The notes: generated by a model not told the origin, from the letters alone. A stretch of DNA of 49,090 nucleotides from Planctomycetota bacterium (GCA_021413735.1 JAIOPV010000243.1:1-49090), one strand, 5' to 3'; numbered from the stretch's first letter, positions 31,972 to 40,795 are shown. Made by a program: numbers and translations.

Positions 31972-34605
31972 ATGAACCTTCGCATGTGGTTGCTCGGTCT
32001 GTTCGCGACGGCAATGGCCGTCGGATTTGGGTCTCCCGCAATCGCTGCGGACCCGGTCGATCCATCCAACGGACCAGGTAAGCCCTACCTCGTTTCCATT
32101 GGCGTTGGTGAGTTCAGAGACAAGGCGATCCACCCACGGCCCACAGCCGACGCCGACGCCAAAGCCCTCTACGGGCTACTCACCAACAAGGCCGTTCTCG
32201 GTATCCCCGCCGACCGCGCAAAGTTGCTCACATCCGCCGACGCCACCCGTGAGGGAATCGTCAAGGCGATCGACACCGCCGTCGATGCGACCTCAAAGGG
32301 CGATCTGCTCATCATCGCGTTCTTCGGCAGCGGTTCGTCGGTTGCCGATAAGCCGTGCTTCTTTACCCCCGAGTCCGTGTTCAAGGATCGAGCGAAGACC
32401 ACGCTCACACCGAACGAACTCGAACCCGCGTTCAAGAAGATCAAGGGGCAGAAGCTCCTCCTGCTGATGGACGTGACGTACAAGGGCTTCGACGCTGGCG
32501 AAGAGAAAGTGTTGGAGCCGAGCGTTGCCCCGTACATCAAGCTCGTCTTCGGCGAGGATGACCGCGAAGATTCTTCCCTCCAGACTGATCGCGTGATCGT
32601 GCTTGGCAACCTGCCGTTCCGCCTCCCGCTCACCAAGGGCGGGCACGGGCTGTTCTACACCGTTCTCGCCGAGGGGCTCGGCGGCAAGTCCGACCAGAAG
32701 CCGTACTTCATCGGCGATGAGCCGGATGGTCTGGTGACTGTCGCGGAACTGGCGAAGTATCTCGAAAAGGAGATTCCCAACGGTGCCCGCGAAGTCGGTA
32801 AGAACGACAAGGAAAAGGAACTATTCCCGTACATCATCGGGCAGAGTACGAGCCGGTTCTGGGTCAGTCACAACCCCGCCGAAACGGACAAGGTCACGAA
32901 ACGGCTCGATACGATCGCCGCGTTGGTCAAAGATGGCAAGATGAACGAGGCTGACGGCAAGGAAGCAACGGGGCTGATCTTCCGCATGCCTCGGCTGAAG
33001 TGGCAGCAAGACCTTCGCAAAGCTTATCAGAATCTCGCCGACGGCAAGGTCACAGTTGATGAAGCACTGACCACTCGCAAGACGCTTCGCGACAGTCTGA
33101 AACTTCCGGCCGAGGACGCTGCCGCGTATGCGAAGAAGGTCGAGGACTGGACCAGCGAACTGAGCGCTCGGTACATCAAGCCGTTCACGACGGGCGAGTT
33201 GACCGCTGCCGCGATCAAGGGCATGTACAGCCGAGCCGAGGAACCGCTTCCCGTTGACCTTGAGGACGCCCTCAAGAAGCCGAAAGAACTGAGCCGCGAA
33301 CAGCAGGACGAACTGCTGATGGACGCACGCATGCGGCTCGGTCGGCGTGAAGATCTCGACGGCGACAAGGCTGTCGATGTGTCGCTTGCGATGGCTTCGG
33401 GCAGTCTGGGCGACCGGTATTCGATCTACACCGACAAGGCCGGCGTGTTGAAGATGCAGAGCCAGCTTCAGGGTCGTTTCCCTGGCGTCGGCATCCAGAT
33501 TCGTCGCGACGCAGTCCGTGATGGTTTGCTCGTCGCGACGCCGATCAAGGGCAGCCCGGCTTACAAGGCGGGCATTCAGGCCGGCGACCTCATCACCGAG
33601 ATTCGCCTCGATGTGGACAAGTTCGGCAACCCGCTGCCAGCCGACGCACAGAAGGTTCACTCGACGAAGGGCATGAAGACCGAGGACGCGGTGAGCCTGA
33701 TCCTCGGCGCTCCAGATTCGCCCGTGACCCTGATGGTTCAGCGTGAAGGTCTGAAGGATCTGAAGGAATTCAAGATCTTCCGCAACTTCGTGATGGTCGA
33801 AACCGTTCACGGTGTGCAGCGCGACAAGAACGCCGACTGGAACTTCTTCATCGACGAGAAGAACAAGATCGGTTACGTCCACATCACGCAGTTCATCGCG
33901 ATCGACCTCGATGAAGATGGCCGCGAAGAGTTCGGCACGGTGACCGATCTGAAGAAGGCCATCGCTCAGATGAAGAAGACGGGGCTGAACGGCCTCATCA
34001 TCGACCTGCGGGAGAATCCGGGCGGTTACCTCTCGTCGGCGTGGCACCTGTGCGAAATGTTCATCGACAAAGGCGAGAAGGTTGTGACGGTGAAGCCGCG
34101 AGCCGGCGCGATCCGCGAGTACAAGGCCGAGATTCAGGGCGATAAGAGTTTCGAGGTCGTAGTTCTGGTGAATGGCAACAGCGCGAGTGCGAGCGAGATT
34201 GTCGCTGCGTGCTTGCAAGACCATGGCCGCGCGACGATCGTTGGCGAACGCAGTTACGGCAAGGGCAGCGTGCAGGATGTGCGTGAGTTCAAGCCGACGG
34301 GCGGCCAGTTGAAGTACACGATTGCACGGTACTACCCGCCGACGGGTCGCAACATCGACAAGCTCGCGACGGAACAGGATCCGACGATCAAGGAGTGGGG
34401 CGTGAAACCCGATCCTGGGTTCGAGGTGAAGCTGAGTTCCGACGAGTTGAACGACTGGTACGAGTACGCTCAGAATTTGCTGGTGATTGAGCCGCCAGGT
34501 AAGGAGTCGCCGAAGGTGAACCCCGCGAAGGACAAGCAGCTCTTGAAGGGGCTGGAGCAACTCCGCGACATCCTTAAGTCCAACGGGAAAGCGCCGAAGG
34601 GCTGA
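31972..34605 (+). CDS. Caspase-fold (inactive) / PDZ / S41 protease fusion
   Basis: 877 aa, with a signal peptide (MNLRMWLLGLFATAMAVGFG...AIA-AD) at the ATG of 31972. Residues ~38-290 have a caspase-like (C14) fold: YLVSIGVGEFRD, ADAKALYGLL, then GDLLIIAFFGSGSS (110-123) where the catalytic His should be, and KLLLLMDVTYKG (161-172) where the catalytic Cys should be. Neither residue is present. A PDZ domain (~503-600) precedes a C-terminal-processing S41 protease with Ser739 (NSASASEI) and Lys764 (SYGKGSVQ), both intact. A secreted protease is likely, with the pseudo-caspase as a binding or control module. Confidence 0.88.
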   Translation: MNLRMWLLGLFATAMAVGFGSPAIAADPVDPSNGPGKPYLVSIGVGEFRDKAIHPRPTADADAKALYGLLTNKAVLGIPADRAKLLTSADATREGIVKAIDTAVDATSKGDLLIIAFFGSGSSVADKPCFFTPESVFKDRAKTTLTPNELEPAFKKIKGQKLLLLMDVTYKGFDAGEEKVLEPSVAPYIKLVFGEDDREDSSLQTDRVIVLGNLPFRLPLTKGGHGLFYTVLAEGLGGKSDQKPYFIGDEPDGLVTVAELAKYLEKEIPNGAREVGKNDKEKELFPYIIGQSTSRFWVSHNPAETDKVTKRLDTIAALVKDGKMNEADGKEATGLIFRMPRLKWQQDLRKAYQNLADGKVTVDEALTTRKTLRDSLKLPAEDAAAYAKKVEDWTSELSARYIKPFTTGELTAAAIKGMYSRAEEPLPVDLEDALKKPKELSREQQDELLMDARMRLGRREDLDGDKAVDVSLAMASGSLGDRYSIYTDKAGVLKMQSQLQGRFPGVGIQIRRDAVRDGLLVATPIKGSPAYKAGIQAGDLITEIRLDVDKFGNPLPADAQKVHSTKGMKTEDAVSLILGAPDSPVTLMVQREGLKDLKEFKIFRNFVMVETVHGVQRDKNADWNFFIDEKNKIGYVHITQFIAIDLDEDGREEFGTVTDLKKAIAQMKKTGLNGLIIDLRENPGGYLSSAWHLCEMFIDKGEKVVTVKPRAGAIREYKAEIQGDKSFEVVVLVNGNSASASEIVAACLQDHGRATIVGERSYGKGSVQDVREFKPTGGQLKYTIARYYPPTGRNIDKLATEQDPTIKEWGVKPDPGFEVKLSSDELNDWYEYAQNLLVIEPPGKESPKVNPAKDKQLLKGLEQLRDILKSNGKAPKG

Positions 34606-34618
34606 GAAGAATTGAATT

Positions 34619-34735
34619 AACCACGAAGGACACAGAGAACACAAAGGAAAGCAAGTCCGAGCAGGAGACAAAGTTCATCTGAACCGTCTTCTCTCTGCTT
34701 TGTCTTCCTTTGTGTTCTCTGTGTCCTTTGTGGTT
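34619..34735. repeat. 31-bp inverted repeat (ACCACGAAGGACACAGAG type)
   Basis: The arms 34619-34649 and 34705-34735 pair with one mismatch. It starts 13 nt after the protease stop. Repeats with this GGACACAGAGAACAC wording are, from memory, widespread in planctomycete and related genomes. Its right arm ends 16 nt before the ATG at 34752. Confidence 0.8.
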
Positions 34736-34751
34736 CATGTCTGAGTTCCCC

Positions 34752-35693
34752 ATGCCTGAACGCGATGACAACCTGCCGCCGAACTTCCTCATTCCGGTCG
34801 GAACGCAGATCGTGCTGCGCTACGACCGTCGCGTGCCGGGCACCGACATCGAGAAGCCAGCCGGCACCGTCGGCGAAGTCATCGACGCACCCGATTCCAA
34901 CGACCGCGGTTATCTCGTTCGCTTCCTCGACGGCACCGAGTTTCGCCTCAAGTTCGGCGAACTGCTCGTGCGTCGCGTCGATCACAGCGTCGAAGCGACG
35001 GGCACACCTGGCCCTGACGTGTCCGCGTTCGTCGTCTACCGCGTGATGGTCGGTTCGCGCGCGTTCGGCCTCTCCACGGAATCATCCGACGAAGACCGAC
35101 GCGGCATTTACCTGCCGCCGGCCGACTGGCACTGGTCGCTCACGAAGCCGCCCGAACAAGTCGAGAGCTTCTCGCCAGGCATCGAAGAGGTTGATTGGGA
35201 GATTGAGAAGTTCGTGCGGTTGGCACTGCACGCGAACCCGAACCTGCTTGAAACGCTGTGGTCCCCGGTCGTGCTGTTCTCGGACGAAACCGGCGGCGCA
35301 CTGCGAGCCATGCGAACGAGCTTCCTGTCGCGTCATCTGTATCGCACGTATTCGGGCTATGTGTTGTCGCAGTTTCGGCTGATGAAGCGAGGCTACGATG
35401 CGGACGGGCACTTCAAGGCGAAGCACGCGATGCACCTGATTCGGCTGCTGCATAGCGGCATTCACGCACTGACCGAAGGCGAGATTCGCGTGGACGTGCA
35501 GGAACACCGCGAGGAGTTGCTGGCGATTCGACGCGGTCAGGTTGCGTTCGAGGAAGTGTCGAAGCGGGCGTTGGAACTCGACCGCGTGTTTCAGGAAGCG
35601 TTCACCCGCACGACGTTGCCCGAGAAGCCGGACACGGAACGCGCGAACCGCTTTCTGATCGCGGCTCGCCGTCGCCGTGTGGGAATGTCGTAG
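34752..35693 (+). CDS. Nucleotidyltransferase-fold protein (YcgL type)
   Basis: 313 aa. An N-terminal ~75 residues form a small beta domain (IVLRYDRRVPG, GTVGEVIDAPDSNDRGYLVRFLDG). The nucleotidyltransferase signature GSRAFGLSTESSDEDRRG follows, with Gly101-Ser102 and Asp113/Asp115 as likely metal ligands. The helical remainder (HLIRLLHSGIHALTEGEI, FLIAARRRRVG) matches predicted nucleotidyltransferases of the DNA polymerase beta superfamily. Substrate unknown. The ATG at 34752 is chosen by fit; an ATG at 34737 is possible because no clear ribosome site separates them from the repeat. Confidence 0.82.
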   Translation: MPERDDNLPPNFLIPVGTQIVLRYDRRVPGTDIEKPAGTVGEVIDAPDSNDRGYLVRFLDGTEFRLKFGELLVRRVDHSVEATGTPGPDVSAFVVYRVMVGSRAFGLSTESSDEDRRGIYLPPADWHWSLTKPPEQVESFSPGIEEVDWEIEKFVRLALHANPNLLETLWSPVVLFSDETGGALRAMRTSFLSRHLYRTYSGYVLSQFRLMKRGYDADGHFKAKHAMHLIRLLHSGIHALTEGEIRVDVQEHREELLAIRRGQVAFEEVSKRALELDRVFQEAFTRTTLPEKPDTERANRFLIAARRRRVGMS

Positions 35694-35699
35694 GCGCAC

Positions 35700-36170
35700 T
35701 CAGCTCAGAATCTCGACTTCATACTTCGCGCACAACGCCCGGATCGTTGCGGCGTCATGGTCGGGCACACGATCCACTTCGAGGAAGTAATCCGCGAATC
35801 GTCCCGGAATGACCGTCAGCAACAGTCGGCCGTCCTGCTCGCCGACGTTACGAAAGGTGTGCGGGATGTCTCGCGGGGCCACGACCATTGCACCCGTCGT
35901 TGCTGCGATTTTCTGCTCGCCGAGCGTGATCTCGAACTGACCTTCCAGAACGTAGAAGATCTCGGTTTCGCGTCGGTGAACGTGCAACGGCGGACCGTGA
36001 CCCACAGGAATCCGCTGTTCGAGAACGGCATATGCCCCGCCGGTTTGTTCGCTCAGCACCTTGAAGACGCTCTCTCCACGAAGAACGCCGACCACGACCC
36101 CTTCGCCTGGGCCGCGGACGATGGGAACCGTCGTTTCCGTCCTGGGAAGGAAAGTGCTTTCTTCCGACAT
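35700..36170 (-). CDS. Cupin-domain protein
   Basis: 156 aa. The ATG at 36170 has AGGAG 5 nt upstream. It is a single cupin barrel: GHGPPLHVHRRETEIFYVLEG gives His63, His65 and Glu70, and DIPHTFRN gives His104, the usual four metal ligands. There is no signal peptide. It may be a small metal-dependent enzyme or a sensor; the family is too broad to assign a substrate. It is the last gene of a minus-strand group, 28 nt after the two-TM gene, and converges with the nucleotidyltransferase gene (6-nt gap). Confidence 0.88.
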   Translation of the reverse strand: MSEESTFLPRTETTVPIVRGPGEGVVVGVLRGESVFKVLSEQTGGAYAVLEQRIPVGHGPPLHVHRRETEIFYVLEGQFEITLGEQKIAATTGAMVVAPRDIPHTFRNVGEQDGRLLLTVIPGRFADYFLEVDRVPDHDAATIRALCAKYEVEILS

Positions 36171-36198
36171 CACCGCTCCTGTCCGGGCGAGATTCGAT

Positions 36199-36642
36199 CT
36201 ACTTCGCCGCCACCGCTGACTTCTCGGGTCCGAGCAGTTCGAGGATCTTGTCGAGGTATGGCCCCACCGACGCGCAGATGATGCTGTTCACCTTCGCGAG
36301 CTTCACCACTGCCCGCACTTGCTCTCGAATCAGTTCGTTGCGGGCATCACGTTCGTGTTCCGCCTTGTCGAACGCGGCGATCTTCTCGGCCTGTGCCTGG
36401 TTGGTGGCCTGCAATTCGCGGCTTCGCTCTGCGGTCGGGCTGAATGCCCCGCTGACACCCGACACAATTGCGATGCCGAAGCACATGAGCATGTAGTTCC
36501 GCAGTGAGGCGTGCTTGTTGCGTTCCTGCTCGGCTGGCATCCGGGCCATGAACAGGCCCGTCCAAACGAGAGCGGCGACGCAGACGCCAGACGTGCCGAG
36601 GGCCGCGAGTTTCACGGCGGTATCGAGGAGTTCACTGTTCAC
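36199..36642 (-). CDS. Two-TM protein with coiled-coil tail
   Basis: 147 aa from a GTG with CGGAG upstream. Membrane segments are LAALGTSGVCVAALVWTGLFM and YMLMCFGIAIVSGVSGAF. A charged coiled-coil-like region follows (ATNQAQAEKIAAFDKAEHERDARNELI), then a short hydrophobic SIICASVGPYLDKILELLG. No family recognised. It begins 57 nt after the VapD-like gene on the same strand, so it may be co-expressed with it. Confidence 0.7.
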   Translation of the reverse strand: MNSELLDTAVKLAALGTSGVCVAALVWTGLFMARMPAEQERNKHASLRNYMLMCFGIAIVSGVSGAFSPTAERSRELQATNQAQAEKIAAFDKAEHERDARNELIREQVRAVVKLAKVNSIICASVGPYLDKILELLGPEKSAVAAK

Positions 36643-36699
36643 GCGGCTTCTCCGTTGCCGATCATGTGATTCGGGTGCTTTGCGAGAATCTGGACGCGA

Positions 36700-37098
36700 T
36701 CAGGCTTCCGGCTCGCCGCCGGTCATGCCAGCAACCCGCTGCACGATGGGCATGAGGTCGTTCAACTCCTCGATTCGCAGCATTCGGATATCGCGAACGG
36801 TCGCCGCGAACCACGGGAGTTGCGTCGTCAGGTCGATGACCGCAACCATGACTGTTGCCGCCGTGACCGCAGGGCCACCGAAGTACATGCTGCCTTGCGG
36901 CCACTGGAACTGATGCCGCTCCAACACGCGGCGAATTTCGAGGTAGGCGTTGTTGTACGGGTCGCCGTGATGGACGCGAAGCTGTTCGATGGCTAGGTCG
37001 AGGACGATAGCGTAGCCGGTGGTCTCCCGTTTGAAAGCATCCGGGAGCCCGTGCCGCAGTGAATTCGAACGGGCGTCTCGGATCGTGGCTACCGTCAT
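36700..37098 (-). CDS. VapD-like (Cas2-fold) ribonuclease
   Basis: 132 aa, with GGGAG upstream of the ATG. Residues 28-120 match VapD proteins: GYAIVLDLAIEQL (Asp34 at the usual catalytic strand), DPYNNAYLEIRRVLERHQFQWPQGSMYFGG and WFAATVRDIRMLRIEELNDL. VapD of Helicobacter is a Cas2-related RNase, and VapD is a toxin in some bacteria. Here ~27 residues precede the usual start. No cas genes, CRISPR array or recognised antitoxin adjoin it; the two-TM gene follows. Confidence 0.85.
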   Translation of the reverse strand: MTVATIRDARSNSLRHGLPDAFKRETTGYAIVLDLAIEQLRVHHGDPYNNAYLEIRRVLERHQFQWPQGSMYFGGPAVTAATVMVAVIDLTTQLPWFAATVRDIRMLRIEELNDLMPIVQRVAGMTGGEPEA

Positions 37099-37165
37099 AG
37101 CGAATCTCCCGAATCTTGAAAATCATGTCGCCCCGCTGTGGCGACCACTACGCCATTTCCAAATG

Positions 37166-37732
37166 TCAGTCCCCGACGCGGGTGCTGCGGCCGGCCTGCA
37201 CGCGAACATTCTCCACCACTCGCTGCGGCTTCGCCCCGTTGTCCGGCACCACCCACACCGCATACTGCCCCGGCACAATCGCCATCTCCACACGATACTC
37301 CTTCGCCACCTGCAACGCGACATGCCCCTTCTCGCCGGGACCGTCATCCTTCAGGTCGGTCAGCACGACCTTCGACGCTCGCGGGAAGCTGTCGCCGAAC
37401 ACTTCCACCGAACCCAACACATCACCGACCTTCAGTTCGTGAGTAGCGCCAGGTTTCACGGTCAGCTTGTCGGCCACGCGAACCGGAATGCCGCCCTTCG
37501 GCTTCAAGAACACCTCATACGTCCCGTCGCCGGTCAGCACAATCGGCTTCTCGGAGAACTTCACCGTTTGCGGCTTCACCTTGCCATCTTTGGTCGTCTC
37601 CAGAAGCATCACCGACTCAACCGCGAACAACTTCGTCGGCACGATCGAGAGTTTTCGGTCTTCATCCGCCGCCAGCGCGACCGACGCCGCTATGAACAAG
37701 CCCGCACAGATTGCCGCGAACCGAGTAACCAT
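37166..37732 (-). CDS. Secreted protein of unknown function
   Basis: 188 aa, with GAGG 7 nt before the ATG. Signal peptide MVTRFAAICAGLFIAASVALA, cleaved before ADED. The mature part is beta-rich (KPIVLTGDGTYEVFLKPKGG, SVEVFGDSFPRASKVVLTDL, GQYAVWVVPDNG) and may hold two Ig-like domains. No catalytic motif. It is the first of a minus-strand run with the VapD-like gene 67 nt downstream. Confidence 0.72.
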   Translation of the reverse strand: MVTRFAAICAGLFIAASVALAADEDRKLSIVPTKLFAVESVMLLETTKDGKVKPQTVKFSEKPIVLTGDGTYEVFLKPKGGIPVRVADKLTVKPGATHELKVGDVLGSVEVFGDSFPRASKVVLTDLKDDGPGEKGHVALQVAKEYRVEMAIVPGQYAVWVVPDNGAKPQRVVENVRVQAGRSTRVGD

Positions 37733-37969
37733 GTGAAAACCTCGTTGGAGTGTCGTGTGTCGTTACGGTATATTCGACGATTTCCACAGGCTGCCGGATG
37801 GCACGGTCACGGTTGACGAGTCACTTTTAGAATCTTCCGCGAACAACTCCTCCTGCTCCAGAAGATTCGTCGTTGCCCCGTGGCACCGTCGTGTTTACAC
37901 TCATCTCATCACCCACACCAGGCGTTCACCGCCTTCCATTCTCGTTTCGCAACCACGGAGACCTCTCTC

Positions 37970-39367
37970 ATGGCTCGTCGGATTTCCCGTCGGCAGATGC
38001 TCGCCGCATCTGCTGCATCACTCGGTTATCTGCACCTTGCACCAGCCGTTTCGCAAGCTCGCATCTTCCGTGCGAACGAGAAGCTCCGCGTTGCTGGCAT
38101 CGGCGTCGGCGGCAAGGGATCGAGCGACATCGACGACGCAGGCAACCTGATGCAAGTCGTCGCGCTGTGCGACATCGACGAAGGCAAACTCGCTCCGAAG
38201 GCCAAGAAGTGGGCCGATGCCAAGACGTTCAACGACTTCCGCAAACTCTTCGACGACACCGGGCTGCTCAAGAACATCGACGCATTCACCGTCAGCACCC
38301 CCGATCACAACCACGCTCTCGCCAGCATCCTGGCCATGCGAGCGGGCAAGCACGTGTACTGTCAGAAGCCACTGACGCACGATGTGTACGAAGCACACCT
38401 CATGCGAGCCGAAGCCAAGAAGAACAAAGTCTGCACGCAGATGGGCAACCAGGGCACAGCCGCGAACGGGCTGCGAAAGGCTGTCGAACTGGTTCGCGCC
38501 GGCACCCTCGGCGACGTGACTGAAGTTCACGTTTGGACGAACCGCCCGATTTGGCCGCAAGCCCCCGGCGTCACCGACAAGACCCCGCTGAAGACGGGCG
38601 ACGCTCCGAAGACCGTGAACTGGGATGCGTTCCTCGGCGTCGCTCCGGAACGTCAGTATGCTTCGGGCATTCACCCGTTCGCATGGCGTGGCTTCTGGGA
38701 TTACGGCACCGGCGCGATCGGCGACATGGCCTGCCACACGGCGAACATGGCATTCATGGGCCTGAACCTCGGCCACCCGACGAAACTGTCGGCCGAGGCT
38801 GGCGACGTGAACCCGCTAACCTGCCCAAGCTTCGCACACGTTACGATGCAGTTCCCGGCACGCGACAAGATGGTGCCGGTCACGCTGCACTGGTACGAAG
38901 GCAAGAAGGACGGCAAGAAGGTGTTGCCGCCTTCGGATCTGGTCGAGAAGGCCACGGGTCTCTCGAAGAAGGGGCTTGTCGATAGCGGTTCGATCCTCGT
39001 CGGCACGAAGGGCATTGCGTATTCGCCAAGCGATTACGGTTCCGATGTGTTCTTCAGTACTGGCGAAACGACCAACGGCAGCAGCAAGCCCGAAACGCTT
39101 CCGAGCAACGGCGGTGGCGACGGCGGACAGAAGAAGGAATGGGTCGAGGCGATCAAGGCCAACAAGCCCGAAATGGCTCTGTCGAACTTCGACTACGCCG
39201 GGCTGCTGACGGCCGCGTTCCTGCTCGGAAACGTCGCGATCCGCACCGGCAAGTCGTTCAACTGGGACGGCGAGAAGACCACGGCCGACATCAAGGAAGC
39301 CGGCCCGTTCATCCGCCGCGAATACCGCAAGGGGTGGGATTTGATCGGTTATAACGCCACAGTGTGA
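37970..39367 (+). CDS. Tat-exported Gfo/Idh/MocA oxidoreductase
   Basis: 465 aa. The ATG at 37970 follows CGGAG. A twin-arginine signal (ISRRQMLAASAASLGYLHLAP) shows export of a folded, cofactor-bound protein. Rossmann domain: LRVAGIGVGGKGSSDI for NAD(P), then ALCDID, STPDHNHA and the CQKPLTHD lysine motif. The C-terminal half carries WDAFLGVAP, FAWRGFWDYGTGAIGDMACH and WVEAIKANKPE, as in the many planctomycete members of the family. It probably acts on a sugar or cyclitol in the periplasm. A 33-nt-arm hairpin follows the stop. Confidence 0.93.
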   Translation: MARRISRRQMLAASAASLGYLHLAPAVSQARIFRANEKLRVAGIGVGGKGSSDIDDAGNLMQVVALCDIDEGKLAPKAKKWADAKTFNDFRKLFDDTGLLKNIDAFTVSTPDHNHALASILAMRAGKHVYCQKPLTHDVYEAHLMRAEAKKNKVCTQMGNQGTAANGLRKAVELVRAGTLGDVTEVHVWTNRPIWPQAPGVTDKTPLKTGDAPKTVNWDAFLGVAPERQYASGIHPFAWRGFWDYGTGAIGDMACHTANMAFMGLNLGHPTKLSAEAGDVNPLTCPSFAHVTMQFPARDKMVPVTLHWYEGKKDGKKVLPPSDLVEKATGLSKKGLVDSGSILVGTKGIAYSPSDYGSDVFFSTGETTNGSSKPETLPSNGGGDGGQKKEWVEAIKANKPEMALSNFDYAGLLTAAFLLGNVAIRTGKSFNWDGEKTTADIKEAGPFIRREYRKGWDLIGYNATV

Positions 39368-39385
39368 GTGAGTTTGCCGTAACTC

Positions 39386-39460
39386 GTTTAGCCGCGAGCC
39401 GAAGGGAAGCGTCACACCGAACACTTTGGTGTCACGCTCCTCTTCGAGTCGCGGCTAAAC
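39386..39460. repeat. 33-nt inverted repeat before the SirB1-like gene
   Basis: Arms 39386-39418 and 39428-39460 match at 28 of 33 positions (outer GTTTAGCCGCGA / TCGCGGCTAAAC perfect), with a 9-nt loop. It starts 18 nt after the oxidoreductase stop and ends 6 nt before a TATAAT. Confidence 0.78.
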
Positions 39461-39465
39461 TGTGA

Positions 39466-39471
39466 TATAAT
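39466..39471 (+). promoter_or_regulatory. -10 element placing the start site at the ATG
   Basis: A consensus TATAAT ends 6 nt before the ATG at 39478. Transcription would begin at or next to the A of the ATG, which would give a leaderless message. No good -35 is seen; that region falls in the hairpin arm. Confidence 0.4.
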
Positions 39472-39477
39472 TCCCGC

Positions 39478-40302
39478 ATGAAGCTCTCAACCATCTTGGG
39501 TGCCCTTGCGGAGAATCCGAATCACCCTGTGGATCTCGCTCGGGTCGCCTTGCTGATTGCCCGCGACGCTTACTCACAAATGAGTCCGCGGGCATACCTG
39601 CGCCGCATCGACCGACTCGCTGAACAACTCAGGCCCAGGCTTACGGGCTCACTGACCACTCGCACCGCTGAACTCTGCTCGTTCTTGTTCGAGGAAAGCG
39701 GATTCGCGGGCAACACCGAAAACTACTACGACCCACGGAACAGTTATCTGAACAAGGTGCTCGACCGTCAGGTTGGGCTGCCGATCTCGCTGTCGCTGCT
39801 GGCAGTCGCGGTCGGCAACCGTGCTGGGTTGAACGTTGTCGGCGTCGCATTGCCCGGTCACTTCGTGGCGAAATCCGTCGGTGAAGATGGCAACGAAGTG
39901 ATCTTCGACCCGTTCAACGGCGGGCAGTTCCTCGATGTCGAAGCATGCGAAGCGGTCGTGACGGCGATCACTGGTCGTTCGTTCGATGTCACGCCGGAAG
40001 CACTCGCCGCAACGCCGCCGGGTGCGTTTGTGCTGCGAATGCTGAACAACCTGAAGACAGCGTATCTCGCGGATCGGTCGCATTTGCGGGCGGCGCGAGT
40101 GGCTCGTCGGCTCGTGCAGTTGTTGCCGTTCGACCCGGAACAACGCCGCGACCTCGGGTTGTTGCTCGTGCAAGCCGACCGAGCTGGCCCCGCGGTGAAT
40201 CACCTGAAGCACTACGTTTCCGCGATGCCGGATGCCGAGGATGTGACCGAAGTACGGAAGGTGCTTTCGAGGGCGCTCGCAGAAGTGGCACGTTGGAATT
40301 AA
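39478..40302 (+). CDS. SirB1-family transglutaminase-like/TPR protein
   Basis: 274 aa. The family core is YYDPRNSYLNKVLDRQVGLPISLSLLAVAVGNRAGLNVVGVALPGHFVAK (seen in pieces, ~82-132), then VIFDPFNGG. It has the transglutaminase-like fold, but the SLSLLA segment lacks the nucleophilic cysteine, as is usual in SirB1 proteins. The C-terminal ~80 residues have TPR-like helices (AARVARRLVQLLPFDPEQRRDLGLLLVQAD). Function is unknown. No ribosome site precedes the ATG; a TATAAT sits 6 nt upstream. Confidence 0.85.
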   Translation: MKLSTILGALAENPNHPVDLARVALLIARDAYSQMSPRAYLRRIDRLAEQLRPRLTGSLTTRTAELCSFLFEESGFAGNTENYYDPRNSYLNKVLDRQVGLPISLSLLAVAVGNRAGLNVVGVALPGHFVAKSVGEDGNEVIFDPFNGGQFLDVEACEAVVTAITGRSFDVTPEALAATPPGAFVLRMLNNLKTAYLADRSHLRAARVARRLVQLLPFDPEQRRDLGLLLVQADRAGPAVNHLKHYVSAMPDAEDVTEVRKVLSRALAEVARWN

Positions 40303-40307
40303 TGGTT

Positions 40308-40357
40308 GCCGCTTGCGGCGTCGCGCTCATCAGGCGGAGCGCCCCGCCGTAAGCGGC
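40308..40357. repeat. GCCGCTTGCGGC-family inverted repeat
   Basis: GCCGCTTGCGGCGTCGCGCT (40308-40327) pairs with 40338-40357 with three mismatches. It lies between the SirB1-like stop (5 nt before) and the convergent lipoprotein stop (6 nt after), so it could end transcripts from both sides. Confidence 0.7.
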
Positions 40358-40363
40358 GAATTT

Positions 40364-40777
40364 TCACTTCGACAGGTCGAAATCCTTGGTTTGGGCGCCG
40401 GACTTGACGTCGTAACGCAGTTCGGTCTTCTGGTTGTATTTCTCCGGCAGCATCTCTGTGGAAGTTATCACCACGGGGCTTTTGGGGTCGTCGGGATACA
40501 TCTTTTTCGACCCGGTCACCTTGGCACCCGAAATACTGACCTTGGCGGTTCCGAGGTGAACCTTTGGAGCGGTGTATTTCCCACTCTTGATCGACCCGCC
40601 AGCCGTCGGTCCATTTCCGTCTTCCGGCGTGAAGCTGATCGACCCTTCCTCGATTGGCTTTCCATCGTAGACCACAGTTCCCGACACGTCACCGGAGTCC
40701 GTTCCGCCCCCGCAGCCCACAAGGAACGCGGCGATTGCCAGAAACGCTCCCGCCGCACGAATACGCACAACAACCAT
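40364..40777 (-). CDS. Small lipoprotein of DUF1559 module B
   Basis: 137 aa. AAGGAG lies 9 nt before the ATG. The signal ends in lipobox FLVGC (Cys at ~22). The mature part starts with a Gly/Asp linker and a beta-sandwich motif, VSGTVVYDGKPIEEGSISFTPEDG, of the carboxypeptidase regulatory-like type. It follows the DUF1559 gene by 18 nt on the same strand. The same pair is repeated at 41936-43275. Function unknown; it probably sits on the membrane near the DUF1559 pilin-like protein. Confidence 0.85.
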   Translation of the reverse strand: MVVVRIRAAGAFLAIAAFLVGCGGGTDSGDVSGTVVYDGKPIEEGSISFTPEDGNGPTAGGSIKSGKYTAPKVHLGTAKVSISGAKVTGSKKMYPDDPKSPVVITSTEMLPEKYNQKTELRYDVKSGAQTKDFDLSK

Positions 40778-40795
40778 GAGTCAATTCTCCTTGCA

